Positions 62,142 through 64,000 of a stretch of DNA of 64,000 nt are shown piece by piece. The translations under genes and the position numbers were made by a program. The stretch lies in assembly GCF_001808185.1 (NCBI RefSeq), contig NZ_CP017668.1, forward strand, positions 558,001-622,000. Reading direction: 5' to 3'. Under the pieces are notes generated by a model, which saw nothing but the letters and a program-made list of their open reading frames with translations, was not told the DNA's origin and searched no databases. The stretch is from Jeongeupia sp. USM3 (GTDB lineage Bacteria > Pseudomonadota > Gammaproteobacteria > Burkholderiales > Chitinibacteraceae). The first letter of the stretch is position 1. Every line of letters starts with the position of its first letter.

Positions 62142-62172
62142 GGTCAGTCTCGCCCTTGGTTGTTATCGGATA

Positions 62173-63060
62173 TCAGAACAGACGCTTGTTCAGGAACCAG
62201 TTGCGTGCCGCGCCGATCATGCCGGCGTGATTGCCGGCGCTGGCGAGCACGACTTCGCTCATCTCGCGGAAGCCCGGCTCGATCCGCGCGCCGATCGCGG
62301 CGTGCAGTTCGTTCAGGAAGCGCTCGCCGCGACCGCTGATGCCGCCGCCGACGACGACCCGCTCGGGGTTGAGCACATAGATCAGGTTGACGATACCGGT
62401 CGCCAGCAGATCGAGCCATTCGTCGACGACGCGGCACATCTGCTCGTCGCCTGCGTCGCTGGCCGCGAACACCGCCCGACCATCCCAGTCGCTGCGCCCG
62501 CTGACGCGGATCGCCTCGGTGACAAGGCCGCGCATCGACGCATGGTTTTCCCAGCAGCGGTCGGCGATGCGCATATAGCCCCACTCGCCGGCGGCCGAAC
62601 GGGCGCCGTGGTAGAGCTTGCCGTTGATGACGATACCGCCGCCGATGCCGGTGCCGATCGCCAGCGCGATATAGTGCTGCACGCCTTTGGCCGAACCCTG
62701 CCAGCCTTCGGCCAGCGCGACGCAGTTGACGTCGTTCTCGATCGTCACCGGCAGGTCGAACGCATCCTCGAGCGCCAGTTTCGGCGACATGCCGACATAG
62801 TCGGGCACGGCCTCGGCAGCGCCGAGAATCCGGCCACTGTCGGCATCGACCAGCCCCAGCGTGCTGATCGCGATGCCGCACACGTCGTTCTGCTCGACAA
62901 CCGGCCGTGCCAGCGCAACCAGACGGTCGAGCAGCGCCGCGGCGCCTTCCTGCGCCTGCGTCGGCACCGAGTGCGCGAGCAGCACCTCGCCGCTGTCACT
63001 GACGATGCCGTACTTGATCTGCGTACCGCCGATATCAAAACTCAGTAGTTTCTGGCTCAT
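62173..63060 (-). CDS. ROK-family sugar kinase without the zinc motif
   Basis: A 295-residue kinase with the phosphate-1 motif LLSFDIGGTQIKYG, the catalytic Asp in TIENDVNCVALAEG and GTGIGGGIVINGKLYHG. The usual zinc motif CxCGxxGC is absent: the region reads GEWGYMRIADRCWENHASMRGLV, as in BglK-like ROK kinases. The likely substrate is glucosamine, GlcNAc or a glycoside released by the GH9 enzyme. Its ATG overlaps the ung stop. Confidence 0.88.
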   Translation of the reverse strand: MSQKLLSFDIGGTQIKYGIVSDSGEVLLAHSVPTQAQEGAAALLDRLVALARPVVEQNDVCGIAISTLGLVDADSGRILGAAEAVPDYVGMSPKLALEDAFDLPVTIENDVNCVALAEGWQGSAKGVQHYIALAIGTGIGGGIVINGKLYHGARSAAGEWGYMRIADRCWENHASMRGLVTEAIRVSGRSDWDGRAVFAASDAGDEQMCRVVDEWLDLLATGIVNLIYVLNPERVVVGGGISGRGERFLNELHAAIGARIEPGFREMSEVVLASAGNHAGMIGAARNWFLNKRLF

Positions 63061-63743
63061 TCGACCCGCGCCCAGTCGACGGGCGCCTTTCCGTGTTGTT
63101 CGAGATAGGCATTAGCGGCCGAAAAATGGCCGTTGCCGAGGAAGCCGCGGTAGGCCGACAGCGGCGACGGGTGCGCCGACGCCAGCACGCAGTGGCGCTG
63201 TGCGTCGACGTGCGCAGCCTTCTTTTGCGCATAGGCACCCCAGAGCATGAATACGAGGTGTTCGTGGCGCAACGCCAGCTCCGCGATCACCGCGTCGGTC
63301 AGCGCCTCCCAGCCGCGTCTGGCGTGCGACCCGGCCCTGTCGGCCTCGACGGTCAGCACGCTGTTCAGCAGCAGCACCCCCTGACCGGACCAGCCGGCCA
63401 GATTGCCGTGCTGCGGCGGCGTGATACCCAGATCTCGGGCGATTTCCTGCCAGATGTTGCGCAGGCTCGGCGGCGTCCTCACGCCGTGCGGCACCGAAAA
63501 GCTCAGTCCGTGCGCCTCGCCGGCACCGTGGTAGGGATCTTGCCCGAGAATCACCACGCGGACATCGTCGGGCGCCAGGTCGGCAAGCGCGGCAAACCAG
63601 TTCGCGCGCGGCGGGTAGATGGTCTTGCCGGCGGCGAGCTCGGCATCGAGAAAGCGGGACAGCGCGTCGAACGCCGGCTTTGCCGTCACGCCGGAGAGCG
63701 GCCCCTGCCACGCGGCGGGAATCTGCCCTGCCAGCGCGCTCAC
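63057..63743 (-). CDS. ung: uracil-DNA glycosylase
   Basis: Removes uracil from DNA (base excision repair). The 228-residue family 1 UDG has the water-activating Asp69 in GQDPYHG, the uracil-pocket segment LLLNSVLTVE and the HPSPLSAYRG loop. The GTG at 63743 overlaps the stop of the upstream gene (GTGA) and gives the expected length; the longer frame upstream is a shadow. Confidence 0.95.
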   Translation of the reverse strand: MSALAGQIPAAWQGPLSGVTAKPAFDALSRFLDAELAAGKTIYPPRANWFAALADLAPDDVRVVILGQDPYHGAGEAHGLSFSVPHGVRTPPSLRNIWQEIARDLGITPPQHGNLAGWSGQGVLLLNSVLTVEADRAGSHARRGWEALTDAVIAELALRHEHLVFMLWGAYAQKKAAHVDAQRHCVLASAHPSPLSAYRGFLGNGHFSAANAYLEQHGKAPVDWARVE

Positions 63744-64000
63744 GCTTCGCCCCCGCGCCCGTGGCGGATCTGTTCGCGATGGCGGCGGAACACGTAACGC
63801 TCGAACGCATCCTTCGCGCCGGCGTGATCGAAGCACCAGCGCGCGGTCACCACCGTACCTTGCGGCGACGCGTCAACATCGAAAATCTCGGCCGGCAGCG
63901 CCAGCAGGTGCGGCAACGCAGCGCCCGGCGCGATCGCCAGACAGCCGCGCTCGCCGGGCTCGAGATCGGCAGCGAGCCAGCGCACCGACTCGAGGCCGAC
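63740..64000 (-). CDS. partial gene of unknown function at the right edge
   Basis: The frame is open to the window edge, so the start is probably outside; a GTG at 63985 is a possible start. The visible 86 residues include DLEPGERGCLAIAPGAALPHLLALPAEIFDV, TVVTARWCFDHAGAKDAFERYVFRRHREQIRHG. I recognise no domain. Its stop overlaps the ung start, so it belongs to the same run. Confidence 0.55.
   Translation of the reverse strand, partial: VGLESVRWLAADLEPGERGCLAIAPGAALPHLLALPAEIFDVDASPQGTVVTARWCFDHAGAKDAFERYVFRRHREQIRHGRGGEA

Overview
This 64 kb window is a chromosomal segment of a GC-rich Gram-negative bacterium. It is most likely a betaproteobacterium of the order Neisseriales, near the chitin-degrading Chromobacteriaceae or Chitinibacteraceae. 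The reasons are the pyrG-kdsA-eno-ftsB block, the site-2 protease-trpS-scpA-scpB block, AcnA and AcnB side by side, a PHA-type acetoacetyl-CoA reductase, and an intracellular GH9 glucosaminidase next to a sugar kinase. The placement is inferred from gene content only. Coding density is very high and no prophage, plasmid, CRISPR array, rRNA gene or intact insertion sequence is visible.

Layout. 1-7.2 kb: acnB (minus) diverges from a LysR regulator, a small membrane protein and acnA (plus). 7.2-19.8 kb: mostly single genes for transport, small-molecule and RNA metabolism: an EamA exporter coupled to a Mut7-C protein, a PQQ-type sugar dehydrogenase, two cupins, a VOC protein, a GIY-YIG protein, a frameshifted MdtD-like exporter, a MATE exporter, an MdfA-like exporter and mnmC. 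19.9-20.2 kb: a non-coding miniature inverted-repeat element (MITE) with a TTA target duplication, then two small genes and a MocR-type regulator. 22.4-26.8 kb: pyrG, kdsA, eno, ftsB. 26.9-28.7 kb: an SDR gene divergent from phaB. 28.7-41.3 kb: two complete tripartite RND efflux systems back to back, with a TetR repressor between them. 41.3-44 kb: aidB, tRNA-Gly(CCC), an SRAP protein and a small membrane protein. 44-50.6 kb: a nine-gene minus-strand run from cysM to scpB with several 4-base stop/start overlaps. 50.7-59.4 kb: a secreted protein of unknown function, pbpC and a 1901-residue alpha-2-macroglobulin. 59.4-64 kb: a minus-strand run of an unnamed gene, ung, a ROK sugar kinase, a GH9 glucosaminidase and hldD.

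How the genes work together. The two aconitases serve the TCA cycle. pyrG, kdsA, eno and hldD supply nucleotides, LPS core sugars and glycolysis. Six exporter systems (two RND, MATE, MdfA, MdtD-like, EamA) give the region a multidrug-efflux character. The pbpC/alpha-2-macroglobulin pair is a known envelope-defence pairing. GH9 plus ROK kinase suggests cytoplasmic processing of imported chitosan or chitin oligomers.

I found no clear multi-gene system that is wholly new. The most unusual items are the MITE with two internal palindromic arms, a repeat-like segment that appears to be translated into the PbpC N-terminus, a LysR gene that may be leaderless with its -10 box inside a palindrome, an unexplained 22-bp palindrome upstream of the MATE gene, and a 24-bp tandem repeat that extends an efflux adaptor protein.
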